Positions 1-11,732 of a DNA stretch of 64,000 bases are shown here, piece after piece. Where the stretch lies: the NCBI GenBank assembly GCA_016647705.1, contig CM028333.1, positions 25,972,243 through 26,036,242 on the forward strand, given 5' to 3'. A program made the translations under genes and the position numbers. This DNA is from Eucommia ulmoides (lineage: Eukaryota > Streptophyta > Magnoliopsida > Garryales > Eucommiaceae). Position 1 is the stretch's first letter; the number at the start of each line of letters is the position of its first letter. The notes beneath the pieces were generated by a model that had not been told where the DNA came from, searched no databases, and was given only the letters and a program-made list of their open reading frames with translations.

Positions 1-598
1 AATGCAAATGAAGAAGTCATCAAGGAGAGGTATAATGCGAAATAAAATTCCATCACGGAGAGGAAAAATGAAAATGTAAAACCATCACGAAGAGGTATAA
101 TGCGAAATAAAATACCATCATGGAGAGGTAAAATACAAATGGAAAACCATCATGTAGAGACATAATGCAAAAATAAAATGCCATCAGGAGAGGCATAATG
201 CAAATGTAAGGCCATGAAGGAGAAGCATAATGCGAAATGAAATGCCATCATGAAGAAGGTATCACGGAGAGGCATAGTAAAAAAATGAAATGACATCACG
301 GAGAGGCAAAATACAAATGGAAAATCCATTATAGAAAGGCATAATGCAAAAATAAAATGCCATCATAGAGAGGTAGATTGCAAATAGTAAAGCCATCACG
401 AAGAGGCATAATGCAAAAATAAAAAAGCCATCATGAAGAGGCTGAATGCAACATGAAATAACATCACGGAGAGGCAACAATAGAAAAGATCCATCATGGA
501 AAGGTTGAATGCAACATAAAATGCCATCATGGGGAGGCAAAAAATAAAATGCCATCACGGAGTGACTGAATAGAAAATAAGAAGTCGTCACGGGAGGT
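1..598. repeat. Minisatellite array of degenerate ~35-45 bp units
   Basis: Units share the core CCATCACGGAGAGGCATAAT followed by GCAAAAATAAAATG-like sequence, with about fifteen degenerate copies. The array runs off the left edge of the window. It lies downstream (on the minus strand) of the Tat-type LTR and leader at 599-3660, so it is probably part of that element's internal region. The open frame across it on the minus strand is a by-product of the repeat and is not called as a gene. Confidence 0.85.
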
Positions 599-1338
599 AG
601 GTATGAAATACTGACAGGATATAAAATGTTCCCCAGCCCATAGCAGGGGCTGCCTAGTTCTAAAACTCCCTAGATGCAGATATAGGGAAATTTCATATAA
701 TGTGCCCCAGCTATGGGGCTGGGTCGAAATTGATACTTTAATGACTGAACCCTTATAGGTTGCCTACGGACTTTAGCATTACACTGAGGATTAGGTTTAG
801 CATAGTTCACTGAATACCCTTTTCAAAGAAAAGCACATACCTAGATGCTTATTTAAAGCATTTGAATTTTCAGCACTAGGAGTCTCCCAATTTAATTCAG
901 CAGGAAGGTAAGAGGTCCTAATGATAGGAAAATCCATGCTCCCAGCCCTTTTGAGATCCCTATAAGATAACACTTCCAAAACAAAATTTTAGTCTGAAAA
1001 AATTTGCTACCTTTGATGACTCGCAATTTGATTCCCCATTTTTCATTGTAGTTACTCTGCTGAGACTTCTTCCTTGTTTCTGTTTTTGAGATTTCACTTT
1101 TCAACTCAGGAGAGAGCCCAACATGCCACATTAAAGTCTTCGTGTCTTGCTCGACTGAATTCTTGTCTTTTAAAATTTCTAGGTACTTTGATGCTTGGGG
1201 TTCTAATACTCTTGTATTCTCTGTGTTTTCTCAAGTTCTGTAAAATGGATTTAGTCCAAAAAATAGGCAAATATAAATACTAACATGAGCACCTTCAATG
1301 CCCAATATGATTTAGTACTTAGGCCATTTTAAAATAAA
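599..1338 (-). other. Leader/internal start of a minus-strand Tat-type element
   Basis: This stretch follows the primer-binding site of the LTR at 1348-3660 when read on the minus strand, so it is the 5' end of an internal region. Two minus-strand open stretches (892-1131 and 797-979) overlap in different frames. Neither shows a domain I recognise; they could be remains of a gag-like or upstream ORF. An inverted repeat with arms at 632-644 and 710-723 (CCCAGCCCATAGC and its near-complement) would form a hairpin around 60 bases of spacer. Confidence 0.5.
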
Positions 1339-1347
1339 GAGTCGCCA
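1339..1347 (-). other. Primer-binding site, tRNA-Arg type (minus strand)
   Basis: On the minus strand the sequence reads TGGCGACTC directly after the LTR end CCTAGG. This matches the TGGCGACTCC site used by Tat/Ogre-type Ty3/gypsy elements (complement of a tRNA-Arg 3' end). The same site follows LTR B at 15319. Confidence 0.75.
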
Positions 1348-2036
1348 CCTAGGATTGGGTTTAAATGGTGTCCTAGGTCACCGATTTTTTGGAAAAATAC
1401 ATTTCAAAGGCCTAATTAAAAATTGACTCCAAAGAATACAGTCAAACTAAAGATTTATTTAAAGGTTCAAGAGTCGGTTACGCTCGAAAAATGTGTTAGG
1501 CACCCCAAGACTCTCGTTCGAAGACAGTACCTTATATCCAATTAAGTCTATTGGTTTAGTCCAAATGTTTTATTTTATTATGAAATCATTTTCTCCTTAA
1601 AAAATATTTTGGAATTTTCACAAATAAAGTGGGAGAATGTTTTGTATTTTTTTGGGAATGTTCCCCCGGTATAACCTCTTGAATATTAAGGATCTGATAA
1701 GGATGGTCCTCGTGCCCGGGGGGGGGGGGGGGGGTTGTGTATGTCTCCAAGGGACTTATTTAATTTAAATTGGCAAACTAAAATATGTGAATATGAATGG
1801 AAATATGAATTAAAAAACTAACATCTATATGAGTTCAATTTTTTATGCAAAAGTGACCTAAAAACTAAAGGGTTTAATTTAAATATGTCAATTCAAAATG
1901 ATACGAGTACGAGAATTGAATAGGGAACACTACGTGAATTAATGTGATTATGCATGACAATGATTTAATTGTTTGACATAAAAATGTAAGCGGTGCACAT
2001 GTCATGACTAAATGTGAAAAAGTAGCATGGATTATG

Positions 2037-2039
<3 letters not shown>

Positions 2040-2128
<89 letters not shown>
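2040..2128. repeat. Compound (TA)n(TG)n microsatellite
   Basis: About 26 TA units run directly into about 18 TG units. It lies inside the minus-strand Tat LTR and explains the long threonine-histidine and isoleucine-tyrosine runs in translated frames here. Confidence 0.98.
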
Positions 2129-2131
<3 letters not shown>

Positions 2132-3035
2132 AAAAAGTATAAGTGGTGAAAGTGTCCTAAACATGCCGTTTATATGATACAAGAAATAAATATGCTAAAT
2201 GAATAAAAAAATGTCTATTTTAAGTTTTCCTAATTAATTTAAAGTAATCCCAATTTCAAATTCCCTCAAATTCTATGGAAACAATTTTGTTGGAGTTAAT
2301 CTTTCCGAAACTTAAGCGGAATCCCACAAAAATATTTAAAGGGGGAAAAGATTTTATAAAACTAATCATTTATAAATTTCACTCGAGTCGAGGAATGGAA
2401 ACAAGGCCACGAAAAACTCTCCTACAATTTGTCTAATCTCATAAGGATTAATTCCTACAAAGTAAGATTTTATTATTTTTTTGGATTTTTGAATTTTTTA
2501 TTTTTTAGGGTTCTGATAACAAGAATAAAAATTTTAAAAAAAATATAGAAAAATAAATAATGAAAACATCCTTCACCTAATGCTCGCGGATGAAGTTTAA
2601 GCCAAGAAACCCACCTCGGCGTTTTTATCGGATCAACGGATGACTTATTTTTTTTAGTTTTCTCTTTTATGATTTGTGAACAAAATAAATAAAATAAATA
2701 AATTAATCAAAATTCCAAAATAATAAAAGCAGTGTGATATGGGTGTCCTCGTCTAAATGCTCAAAGGTTCAGAATGAGAATTAGAAACCTCATTCCGATG
2801 TTTTTCATCGAGTTGTCAGACGATTAAAGGAAATAAGAAGCTTACAGGAATTTAAACTATGGAGGTATTTAAATAAATTGAAAAGTAAAAGAAAAACATA
2901 CCTGTTCTAGGCCAAGAATCCCGATGCTCGGGTTCTTCTCTCTTGCAGACGGCTTCCCGAAAAGGCGTTTGGGACTCACTATTCTAAGGGGTGCTCCTCC
3001 CAATTTCTGAATGAATGAAGTAGGAAGAGAAGGAT

Positions 3036-3047
3036 CCTATTTATAGG
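3036..3047 (-). promoter_or_regulatory. TATA box of the minus-strand Tat LTR
   Basis: CCTATAAATAGG on the minus strand is an excellent plant TATA box and also a near-palindrome. It lies about 610 bases from the inferred LTR start. LTR B has the near-identical CCTATAAATAGG at 13154. Confidence 0.6.
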
Positions 3048-3660
3048 AAAGGATAAGGGCATGAAAAACATGAGAAAAACACTAAGAACTAGGTCTGGCC
3101 GCCAAAACTCAGTCTGAATTGGGCTGGGGAAGGGCAGAATTGGAAGAAAAGGACCAAAAAATGGTTCTAGGGTTGCGGGCACGTAAACAAACGTGCCCAC
3201 AACCGCCTCAGTCGAAAATGCCACATGGAAGTGGGCCATTGGCTCATTCACCTCCTTTCTCTTTCCCGTGTATACACACATGGCAGTAAGTGGGGCCCGC
3301 CTCTTACTTTTTTTTTCTATCCCTCTGTGCATACACATACGAAGACAGAAAATGGGGACCCACACGATTTACTCTCCCTCTCTCTTCTCCTTTCCCTTCT
3401 CTCTCTGTATCTCTTATTTTCTCTCATTCTCTCTCTCTTCCCCTTATGGTTTGACCAAAAAAATGGTAGTCCTCTCCCCCTTTTGATTTTTCCTATTCAT
3501 AATTTCTCCCTTTCCTATTTTCTTTCTTTCAATGCTACCCTATTTCTTTATTTTATTTTATTTTGTATTTCTGGAATAACATAAAATGAAAACAAAGTTA
3601 AATAAGACAAAGTTAACCATAAAATAAAATATAAATTTTTGCAGGGCGGTCAAAATTCCA

Positions 3661-6193
3661 TGTATACAACTTATATACTCTTAATGAAACCCAAATTAAG
3701 ATCATACACGACACTTAAAATTAGTTAATTCTATGTCTGTCATGATAATAAGTGATAAGTTTAATGATCCTAAAATGAGATATTATAGGTGCTCCTTATG
3801 TGAAATGATTTTAATGATTGACCTAATTGAAAAATATGTTTTGAAGTATAAAATATTTGTTTTTCAGGTTAATTTGGTCAACCAAGAAAAGCAATCGGTC
3901 GACTAATGAAAATAATAAATTTTAGAAGTTAAAATGGAGTCCTACTAATCCAATCGGTCAATTGAGAAAAGGAATTGGTCAACCGTTTGAAACAGTAGTT
4001 GGCATTGGTAAGAAAGTGAACACACTGATCCAGTCGGTCAAGAGAATGAGAAGAATCAGTCAACCAAATGAAGCAGTGTCTAAGTTGAAGGAATTGGGGA
4101 AGACACTGATTAATTCAGTCAACCGACCGGGCATGGTCGATCCGCCAAATATGTATAAGGCCAACGGCTATTTGTCCCTTGGCACAGGTAGATCAATCGA
4201 ATGGATTTGGTCAGTCAACCGATTGCTATAGTAAAATCAACAATTACTTTGTTGTGTTGGTCAATATATTTCAGTTTTGATGATTCCAAGAGAGGGATTT
4301 ATGGGATTTCAAAATATTTCTAATATGAACAACCTATTATGTTATCCCTATTGATATGGTTCATATATTTTAAGATTCTCCTAATTTAAATAGTTTAATA
4401 ATTCATATTTCTTTGATTTTAAATTGAGAATAGTTTTATGGACTAAATTAAGAGAATTGAAAGTTATTTTTAAGTGAAATATGCCTAAAATGAATGGTTA
4501 TCATATATGGGGTCTAAGAGTGTCATTAAGTGGCATATATGTGAGAAACTAGTCTTTGGAAGGCTAGTTATTTGTTTATTAATATAGACCTCCAGGAATT
4601 AAGCTGATTACATTTTGAACAATCAGTTTCAACTATTCTAAGAGTGATATTTACGCTGAGATTTTTGTGAAAGATTTATTCTAAGTTCTTGATCTAGCAT
4701 TTGTGGTTTGGCATCACTAACTTGAGTTCTATTGTTATTCTATCATTATCTTCGTGTTTCAAGGTGAGATTTATTCAAGCTTTATTACGTACTTTGAAGC
4801 TATATTTTTATCAATTTCTTGGTATTAGATTGATTAGAAAATTGATTTAAACTTAAAAGCTTGAACATCCTTTTTCAACGATTTTTTTGGTTTGATTATA
4901 TGATTACATGCTTAAATTGCACTACCCAATTTATTTATTAATCAGATTTTAATTACCTCACATTGTATCTATTATGTAGTAATTATTCGGTACATTAATC
5001 GAGTATATATGTATTGGGGTGGTAGAAACTCCTTGTGGGAAGAAAGTCATATTTTTATTTTTATTTTATTTATTTATGCGTTTGAGAGGATTAGACAAGT
5101 TTGGGATGGTGTCTAGTCAAGGTAGGTAGGTTTCAATCTTTTTCTTGTGAAAAAGACTAGGGTTTAATCTTTGTGCTGCAAAAAGATTAAGTTACTCTTT
5201 TTCCTTGAAGAATATTAGGTTTTGATTCTCCCTACAATAAAATTGAGTGATTGTAATGGTTCTTCCGAAACCTAAGAAAATGATAAGTATAAAGTGTGAG
5301 GGAGTGGTAGGTTTGATCTTTAGCCTATTAAACGGATTAGGTTTTTATTCTTCCTATAACATAATTAGGTTAGTCTTGAGCCTAGTAAAAAGATAGGGTT
5401 CTTCCTGAGCCTATGAAAAGGATAATTGTGAAGGTAGATTCTAAGCCTGTGAAAAGAATTGAGATTGTAAGGGTTTAGTTCCTACTTAGGAAAATAATCA
5501 GAAGTTTAGTAGATTGCGAATCTTCGTGGAGATTGGGGGACTGGATGTAGGTAAGAGTAACGTACCAAACCAGGATATATCGTTGTGTGCTGCATTGATC
5601 ATATCATATATTGTGTTTCGCTATGCATTTAGATGTAAACACATTTCCGCTACGTAATAATAATTGATTTAGAGAAATTGATTATTTGTGTTTAAAGGAA
5701 TTAATTGTTAAATTTTAGTAACAATGCAATTCACCCCCTTCTTAGGTAGCTCTTTGGGCCAACAATCGTGATTATGAAGGCTCTTTCTAAGACTCCAAAA
5801 AGGATAAGTGTAATAGTGGTAGGTTGATTCTTAGCCTGTAAAAGAATCAAGTGTGTAAAGGTTGATTCTGAGCTAGTAAAACGAATTGAGATTGTAAGGG
5901 TTTGGTTCCTACCTTTAAAAGTAATTAGGGGTTTACTGGATTGTGAATCTCCATAAAGCTCAGGCGACTTGATGTGGGTAAGACTAACTTGTCGAACCAG
6001 GATAAATCTTTGTGTGATGCATTGTTTATTCTTTTCTGATTGTTTGGGTTCGCATTTATATTAAACATAGTTTCACTGCTAATCAATATAATAATCAATT
6101 TAGGATAAAAGAGATTTTGTGTTTAAGTATTTAATTGTTTAAATTCTTTAACTACCCAATTCACCCCCTATTGGGTAACTATTCGGGTCAATA
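3661..6193 (+). mobile_element. SIRE-like Ty1/copia 5' LTR, 5'-truncated and with duplicated 3' part
   Basis: The sequence is homologous to the copia LTR at 24874-26985, including CTTATATACTCTTAATG near its start, GGTCAACCGA-type palindromes (3880-4220), and the AATTCACCCCCTT..GGGCCAACAA tail. About 200 bases of the LTR 5' end are missing at the junction with the Tat LTR. The terminal ~420 bases occur twice: one copy ends about 5766 (GGGCCAACAA) and a second ends at 6193 (GGGTCAATAA), where a primer-binding site follows. This is either a tandem duplication within the LTR or a recombinant of two LTRs. Confidence 0.75.
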
Positions 6194-6195
6194 AT

Positions 6196-6207
6196 TGGTA
6201 CCAAAGC
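6196..6207 (+). other. Degenerate primer-binding site, initiator tRNA-Met type
   Basis: TGGTACCAAAGC is two substitutions from the standard copia site TGGTATCAGAGC and lies two bases after the LTR end. It is followed by TAGTTTTAGCTCG, as at 27001 in the better-preserved copia element. Confidence 0.8.
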
Positions 6208-6411
6208 TAGTTTTAGCTCGATTAGGCTTAATATCCTTGCTAAACACCATCACATAGATTACACTGAGGATAATGTTGTATGTGAATATTATGCTTGTCT
6301 TGATGTTAATAGTGAATCTCTTGTTTGCTCTGATAACCAAGGTTGTGTTAGTGAGAATGATAAAGATTGTAATAATGAGGCTACTGATAAGGCTATTGAG
6401 ATACTAATTGC

Positions 6412-6466
<55 letters not shown>

Positions 6467-7014
6467 AATGTGGGTAGAAAATTGTGATTCTTGAAAATAA
6501 AAAGTTTAGTAGCACTAAATCTCTTAAAATGAAGAATTTAGACAAATATTTTGAAACTGTTGAATTTTTAAATGCTCTATCTGAAATTGGTAAGTTTTTA
6601 AAAAAATTTGATTCTCTTGAAGAAGAAAACGAGGTTTTGAAAAATAATATTTCGGATTTTCAACATAGTGTTTTTAAAAAGGAAAATCTTGAAACTTTAA
6701 ATGAAATTTTGAACTTTGAGTAGAATATTTTGAAATGTGAACTTGATGGAGCTTGTTTGAAAATTCACTCAGCTGAAAATGATTGTCAAATTATGAAAAA
6801 TGATCTTCAATTTATGCATAAAAAAAAAATGGTCTTCAGGTGAAGTTAGTTCTTTGGAACGGTCACTTGAAAGGACTCAAAAAGAGATTAAAGAGATTAT
6901 GGATAAATTCAAGGATATTGAGAAAACTAAGATCGTAGAAAAACCAATAGTCACTAAATCATTTCCTCAATATCATTATCAATATCGTACTCCCGTACCA
7001 AAAAAAATGATTAT
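6208..7014 (+). pseudogene. Decayed copia gag/spacer region (coiled-coil part)
   Basis: After the primer-binding site come two short open stretches (6484-6723 and 6800-7075, the latter running past the LTR junction). They are rich in Lys, Glu, Leu and Asn, with heptad-like spacing (for example LEEENEVLKNNISDF), as expected for the coiled-coil segment between gag and protease in SIRE-like elements. The N-terminal gag domain and CCHC knuckle are not found, so a large part is deleted. A (TA)n run at 6415-6464 interrupts the region. The fragment ends abruptly at the start of Tat LTR A. Confidence 0.45.
6415..6464. repeat. (TA)n microsatellite
   Basis: About 24 perfect TA units lie inside the copia gag remnant. 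Confidence 0.97.
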
Positions 7015-8410
7015 TGTAGACAACACATTTTGTCCTGCCCAATTAGTGTCACATCGAAAGTACAAGTTCAGATAAACTTTAAACTTAGGTTTAAAGAGAA
7101 TGAATTTCAACCTGAGATCACACTAGATAATATATAAAAACCCAACAAAAAAATCAAAAAACATAAATCTGTTGAATTTAACTAAATTCGGTAAAGTAAA
7201 AATTTAGGGTCAACCTCAAAATTCTCAAAATTAAAAGGGGTCTAAGATGAAATTATTAAAGATTGATTTATATTAAATCACCTCTAATATGAATAAATAT
7301 TAGATACTACCCTTTAATTATAGGGAATTCCACCAAATTACCTCGGTTACCTACTTTGACCTCTGAAACATTTATTAACACCGGTTTCGTCTATTCGACA
7401 CCAAATTTTTTTATTTAAATTATTTATTAAAGTATTAGTATCATTAAAACAAGTCCAAAGTATCTAAATTAAGGCATGGAAATGCCATGGCAATTCCAAG
7501 TTACACAATTAAACAAAGGATTAAGACTCGGGCTGAAATTAACCAAAACCGAAGTCTTCTTGATTAATCATCAATGCCCAATGAATCAAGGGCCCTAACC
7601 ATCATTAAAAGGCTCTTAAAGGAGCATTTAAATGACCAAGAAGCACTTATATATTCTTTACACAAATATCTAAGGGCGGAAACCAAAACACTTAGGAGGT
7701 AACCAACCGTTATCAATAAGCCACATTTAAGGAATCAAAATATCTTACAGTTAACTAAAAACCTTGAAATATAACTACCCGTTATCGAAACCAAAGCAAT
7801 CTGGTTTTCCATCTAGACAAAGAATTTAATGGTAATTAAATGCACATCCCACGAAACATTTATTTCTTGGGATGATATGGAAGGTATGGATGCAATGAAT
7901 CAAAATATTTTCACCAAAATATCTTGGGTTAAGTAGAAACCTTGAAATCCAACTATCGGTTATAAGGCAAACTAACCTGATTCAATCCAAAACTAACCGG
8001 ATGAGTTCCCACCAAGTCATGAGTCATAATTTAGAAGTAAAATCGAAATGACTCATTGAAACCATATATATTGCACCTTGGAAACATAATGGTAACCAAA
8101 CCGAAACTGCGAAACCAACCGGTACTTAGCCCATAAATTGAACCAAAAGTGTCACATCATGCCATTAATGTACCCCTTTGAAACCAATCATATTCAAGGG
8201 AGTGTAATGATTGCAAATGATTGCCAATCATTAAAAAATCTAGGAAAAGTTTTGGTAATCATTACCAAATCTTTGTGAATCCTACACTATCCTAAAAATT
8301 CATCAAATGGTGATCAAAAACAAAATCAGAGAGCATGTACCTTACACTAAACAGACCCTAAGGAAGGGTCTAGGATACCCTGCACATGGAGAAGTGCGTA
8401 AGATCCCTGG

Positions 8411-8420
8411 CCTATAAGTA
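8411..8420 (+). promoter_or_regulatory. TATA box of LTR A
   Basis: CCTATAAGTA lies at the position corresponding to CCTATAAATAGG in LTR B and CCTATAGATA in LTR C. All the two-hairpin modules lie downstream, within the predicted transcript. Confidence 0.5.
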
Positions 8421-9288
8421 CAGGGGTCTGTTTTCATAATTTTCAAGTCTTGAAACCCTAGCTTCTCTCTCTAAGCTCGAGCAACACTCTCAGGTGCTAG
8501 GCTTTTCAAGTAATTCTATTGAATAACACACCATTATTCTGCTAAAATTTGATCCCGGAGGGTGTTCTTGAGGTTCTTCGAGCAAGAACTCAAGAAGTTG
8601 ACAGTAAATGATCGAGTTCAAGCCAAGAAGATCAAGAAAGAGAAGAAGGTACTTGTTTCGGGAAAGACCGCTCCCCTAAACAAGGTATGTGTCTTGAACA
8701 TCCTTTGATCTTGCATTAAATTTCATGTCTATTGTTTGGACATAGTATAATCACGTAGATATCATGCTTTAAATTCATGTCCATAGCATAAATAACCTGT
8801 AAATAACTAAACAACATTAAATTTATGTCTTATAAACCAAACCATAATAAAATTGTTCAAGATCATGTCAAGAACGTCAAGAACAGGCAAGAACATGTTA
8901 AGAATGTGTGAGGAACCAAATCATCTGAGAACATGTGAGGATTTAAACAAAAATGTTTATCACACAATGAGTTTTGCATAGTCTCTACGATTCTTTCATG
9001 AACGCTTCAAACTGAACTCTTATAACTATTGACCTAACCATATAAACTATTAATAACTAATTTACTTTATGCTAAACATCAAAATCACAATCTGGCATAT
9101 ATATATATATGGTATTTTCTTTTCTTTTTAACTAAACAAACTTAAAAACAAACACTAACTTGTCTAAACCAATGAGTTTGGTTAAGGTGTTCTTGATAAA
9201 ATCAAAGAGATTATGTATACCTCATGTTGTGGTTTATGTATTGATTTACTAATAAAATTAACTAAAACTAGTTTTGAACTTAAATAAA

Positions 9289-9687
9289 GGAACTACGCCA
9301 GACCTAATCTTTGGTTACTCGCCAAAGTACATAGGTAACCTAATAAGGGTTCAGTCACCCTTAATAAATAAAACCATATAGTTTTAACCTTAAATAAATG
9401 AACAATGTCATGACCTAATCTTCGATTACTTGCCAAAGTACGTAGGCAATGTAATAAGGGTTCGGTCACATATCTAAATAATTTAGTCTAGTTTGCATGT
9501 TGGAACTACATGTTGACCTGATTCCTTGTGAGAACAAGGATACGTAGGCAACCTATATATGGTTCGGTCTCTTAAAAAAATACAAAAAACATTTCATTTC
9601 ATGTAGCTTGCATGTTGGAACTACATGTCGACCTGATTCCTTATGAAAACAAGGATATGTAGGATGCCTTTATAAGGTTTGGTCGGT
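9289..9687 (+). repeat. Four tandem two-hairpin modules (LTR A)
   Basis: Modules begin near 9289, 9400, 9502 and 9617. Each reads GGAACTAC..GACCTGATT, hairpin 1, GATACGTAGGCAACC, hairpin 2, GGTTCGGTC. Hairpin 1 is CTTTGG/CCAAAG in the first, CCTTGT-GAGA-ACAAGG in the third and CCTTAT-GAAA-ACAAGG in the fourth; in the second it is degraded. Hairpin 2 pairs AACC with GGTT. The role is unknown; the location implies presence in the 5' leader RNA. Confidence 0.8.
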
Positions 9688-11677
9688 TATATTTATGTAT
9701 CTTATAAACTGCTATTGGATTGTTGTTTCTTAGAATAGTGTAGTATTTACTGTTTTCATTATGTTAAAAATACAAAAATATTTCCATTTGTAGTTGCATA
9801 ATAGATAGTTAACATTTACTGCTTTCATTATGTATAAAATACATAAAAAAGGGAAAAACTTTTAAAAATGGAATTGTCTCATTAATGAAATCAAAGAAAA
9901 TTACTTGGGTATTGTTTAATGGTAAATGTTCATTTAGACTAAGGTACCGTTCACAGACGGGTGTCTTGGGATGCATAAAACCTTCCCAGAGCATAACCGA
10001 CCCCCCGAACTTTAAGAAATATCTGGTACATAGACCTTTATGAAGTTATAACACAGGTTATTTCACAGAAAAAATGAATTTCTAAAACTCCTGATGACCT
10101 TGCACACCATTTAACCCCATGCTAGGTGAGACACCGCATTTTGTTATGCCTAGTCAGTGTCAAATCAAGTACAAGTTTAAATAAACTTTAAACTAAGGTT
10201 TAAGGAGAATTAATTTCTACCTGAGATCATAGTGTATAATATACAAAAATATCCATAAACATGAGAAAAATGCGAAAATTGTTAAATTTGAAAAAATGCA
10301 ATTACGTAAAAATTTCGGCTCAACCTCGAAATTCCCTTAATTTAAGGGGGTCTAAAATGATTTTATTCAAGCTTGATTTTCATTAAATCATCTTTAGTAT
10401 AGATAAAAATTATCCACTACCCTTAAATTATAGGATATTTCATACAATTTATTCCTGTTACCTACCCTGACCATAAAATATTTACTTTCACTGAATCTTT
10501 CAATTTAACACCAAAAATATTCATTTTATTTATGCATATTATATGAAACACCACCAAGAAACAATCTAAGACACATTGTTAAAGTCTTGTAAAGGTTATG
10601 ACAATCCCTAAATCACCAAGGTGATTAAGGACTTGAGCTTGGTTTGGATTGACACCAAAACCAAGTTATCTTGACAAACCACTCTAGGCCCAATGAATTA
10701 AGGGCCTAGTGTACGTGCGAGGATTCATAACCTTGTTTCCTCCTCGCGGTAATTGGACTACTCGCAAGTGTACGAGGTCTAGTTTTAATATAATGGATCT
10801 TTTAGGATCGGATATCGTTCCACTGGGAAATTCGTGTAATTCGGTTGAGTATTGTGATTTACATAGTTTCGTATTATCTCGACTAATTGTAATTCGTTTG
10901 TTTTCTATTTACTATACTAAGATAGACTACAACTATTGGGTTAGTTCTAATTACACTAATTACTTAGGTATTAATCTCTCTCATATAATGCATAATCGAT
11001 GTCATTTAGTTAACTATAACAATTTTTATCTAATCCGACAACCTTTGTATCAATAACTCTTCCGCTACCTCTGCCGAGTATAAGACAGTGGATTACATGA
11101 CTGCGTGCTAGCGAAGAAGTCCCCTTCAACGCCTTAACGACTGTAGGTTGCGTGAGTTTTGAGCCAACGTCATGGGTTGCATACGTTCTAATGCCCTCCC
11201 GGGCTGTTAGAAAGTCACGTTGTATTTACCCTAGTCCGAATTCGGGGTTACCTTTCCCGAGTGTCAAACCCCGTATTCTCGTTTTATCTATACAAGCATA
11301 ATATCAAGAATAATGGTAAACACAATCGGATTTAGACAAACAACAAGTTAAAGTAACATTAATTCATTCAACTAAACGATTACATGATTTCGACTACACC
11401 TAAGTAACATTTAACTACTACTATAAGATCTTAGCCATATACCATACAAAATAAGAGGGATTCAACATTCTTAGATACAAAAAAGTAATTACAAAGAATA
11501 AAACAAGAGAGAAACAATCAAATCTGGAAGTGAAACGGTTCACTGTCGCTAATGATCGATCCATAAGTTATCATTCTTTATCCGAATAATGAACCTCCTT
11601 CTTGATCTTCAAAATATAGCTTAAGAGCTCTCTACTAGGGTTAGGGTTTTTCAACCACCAGTTTCAGACGTGGCCAA

Positions 11678-11692
11678 GGGGTATTTATAGGC
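11678..11692 (-). promoter_or_regulatory. TATA box of the nested solo LTR
   Basis: The minus strand reads GCCTATAAATACCCC. The palindrome array lies directly upstream in transcription order. Confidence 0.6.
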
Positions 11693-11732
11693 TTAGGGGT
11701 TCAAAAATATCTAAATAGATATTTTGACCTAT

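Larger units (their letters stand above)
1348..3660 (-). mobile_element. Tat-type Ty3/gypsy LTR (minus strand), ~2.3 kb
   Basis: The left end is set by the tRNA-Arg primer-binding site. Just inside it, the minus strand reads GGTGACCTAGGACACCATTT, the LTR 3' tail also seen in LTRs A, B, C and E. The right end is placed where the minus strand begins TGGAATTTTG, because copia sequence starts immediately beyond. A TATA box at 3036-3047 divides U3 from R. A G17-type run lies near 1719-1735 and a compound TA/TG microsatellite at 2040-2128. No two-hairpin module is recognisable in this copy, so it is a different Tat subfamily from A-C. Confidence 0.65.
7015..10126 (+). mobile_element. Tat-type LTR A, ~3.1 kb
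   Basis: It begins TGTAGACAACACATTTTGTC, the Tat/Ogre-type LTR start, and ends with the tail CACCATTTAACCCCATGCTAGG. It aligns along its length with LTRs B and C, with a TATA box (CCTATAAGTA) at 8411-8420 and four two-hairpin modules at 9289-9687. No primer-binding site follows: its last base abuts the first base of LTR B. It has one copy of the GTTCTTG-CAAGAAC hairpin unit in the R region (about 8560-8690), whereas B and C each have two. Confidence 0.8.

Noticed and set aside
262..591. 109-codon minus-strand frame with repeated MAFYF and HDG motifs
   Set aside because: It is the translation of the minisatellite. Repeat units do not keep one frame, so it is unlikely to be a protein.
1719..1735. 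Run of 17 or so G residues as a functional G-quadruplex
   Set aside because: A pure homopolymer run of this kind is also a common assembly or sequencing weak point; there is no further support.
1874..2182. 102-codon minus-strand frame
   Set aside because: Created by the TA/TG microsatellite.
3193..3584. Two overlapping plus-strand open frames of 97 and 119 codons
   Set aside because: They lie in the CT-rich U3 part of a minus-strand LTR. Composition explains the open frame and no domain is seen.
9502..9690. CTGATT..stem..GATAC in the two-hairpin module as a hammerhead ribozyme (as in retrozymes)
   Set aside because: The invariant CUGAUGA and GAAA boxes are absent (CTGATT and GATA instead), and there is no third stem closing on a cleavable GUC-type site.
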